A DNA stretch of 64,000 nucleotides from Undaria pinnatifida (taxonomy: Eukaryota; Sar; Phaeophyceae; Laminariales; Alariaceae). The position numbers and the translations under genes are program-made. The number at the start of each line of letters is the position of its first letter. Position 1 is the first letter of the stretch. Under the pieces are notes generated by a model. That model was not told where the DNA came from, made no database searches, and was given only the letters and a program-made list of their open reading frames with translations. Below, one piece after another: positions 63,386 through 64,000 of this stretch. The stretch is from positions 10,048,888 to 10,112,887 of the forward strand of contig JABAKD010000007.1 of NCBI GenBank assembly GCA_012845835.1, in the 5' to 3' direction.

Positions 63386-64000
63386 GAGAGCCCCTGAAAC
63401 AAAAGTGCCCAAAAGGAGGTACTCTCCCTACCGTACCATTGGTTTACGGCTGTGGGGGGGGGTCCCTTTGGCGGTCTCTCCTTTCAGCGGGTCGGGCTCC
63501 CTCGGGCGAGTGACCCCCCCCCCCCCCCCCCCCTGATTCTCTGCGGCCTTAACTTTTCGTGTTGTATTGTTGCGATATGACACGGCCATGGGGTATGGGA
63601 TGGTTCGCTACGCTTCGCCAAACAAACCGCCTGAAGACGTTTTTTCGCGTGCAAATTTACAGAGACGCTCGGGCGAGAGGCTCAAGTCCGGCAGTGCAAA
63701 ATAGAGCATGTAATAACGCAATAATGCCGTAGTCTTGGCGTAGACTGTATAGTATGTGGAAGGTACACAAATAAAGACATCAATCAAAAACCCACGGAAA
63801 AGAAAACATCAGAGGGTACGCGGCAACTTTCTAGGCCATTAGCCCCGATCAAACTACAGGAAGATACAGAATGAGACCAGAAGTTGTGAGTGAACAAAAA
63901 AAAAAGGCCGCAAAGAGAGCAGAAGACATGTGGAAACATGAAGCGCGTCGCTCGCGTGAACAAAAGCCGTAGCAAAAAGTAAAAATATATACTCGGAGTA
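63386..64000. other. C-run and unassigned end of window
   Basis: CCCTCGGGCGAGTGAC followed by poly-C (63,514-63,533), then text like that after the palindromes at 14.8 and 40.9 kb (GGCCTTAACTTTTCGTG). Beyond 63,680 nothing is recognised. Confidence 0.5.

Noticed and set aside
1-64000. A new defence or biosynthetic gene system
   Set aside because: I looked for clustered intact genes on both strands and found none. The coherent signals are transposable elements and satellites.

Overview
This window looks like a gene-poor, repeat-saturated stretch of a eukaryotic nuclear genome. I recognise no intact host gene, no rRNA gene, no complete tRNA gene, no CRISPR array and no bacterial operon structure. 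What can be read is a stack of transposable elements in several states of decay, small non-autonomous inverted-repeat elements (MITE-like), tandem satellites and simple repeats. A degenerate TTAGGG tract, chromodomain-type Ty3/gypsy remnants, a Ty1/copia element and a probable KDZ-type transposase remnant fit an alga or other protist. A stramenopile, perhaps a brown alga, is my best guess, but the species cannot be fixed from sequence reading alone.

Layout. 1-1.1 kb and 12.05-12.95 kb are arrays built on the palindrome GGAAGCTTCC. 1.1-12 kb is mostly unassigned, with a ~215 bp repeat pair (2.4 and 4.7 kb) and a transposase-like fragment at 6.9-7.4 kb. 13.8-14.2 kb is a complete miniature LTR retrotransposon (TRIM); a second complete copy lies at 27.3-27.7 kb in the opposite orientation and a solo LTR at 22.5 kb. 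16.6-16.9 kb is an interstitial telomere-like tract. 17.5, 20.0 and 40.2 kb carry a dispersed element with a TATA-like box. 20.6-25.3 kb is microsatellite-rich and contains short related units encoding a hydrophobic protein tail. 27.77-28.24 kb is a 15-bp minisatellite and 28.74-28.98 kb a 58-bp one. 29,156-35,497 is a complete-length Ty1/copia retrotransposon on the minus strand with two LTRs and a 5-bp target duplication; its pol gene is broken and it sits inside an older MITE. 36-49 kb is dense with three MITE families and (GGGTC)n arrays, including an apparently inverted-repeat-bounded 1.8 kb GGGTC element at 44.2-46.1 kb. A Ty3/gypsy RNase H remnant lies at 46.6-48.1 kb (plus). A Ty3/gypsy integrase-chromodomain remnant lies at 55.6-57.4 kb (minus) and is split by a MITE. 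60.4-63.1 kb holds more GGGTC arrays, and the window ends in poly-G/poly-C and GTCACTCGCGCGAGTGAC-type palindromes.

How the parts relate. Nesting gives a relative history: old gypsy and MITE copies were later hit by MITEs, by the TATA-bearing element (in a MITE at 40.2 kb) and by the copia element (in a MITE at 29.15 kb). The TRIM family is the clearest self-consistent system: LTRs, a primer-binding-site position, a shared polypurine tract and a tRNA-like interior recur in two diverged copies. It needs reverse transcriptase and integrase in trans. Long open frames across the satellites are artefacts of repeat periods divisible by three.
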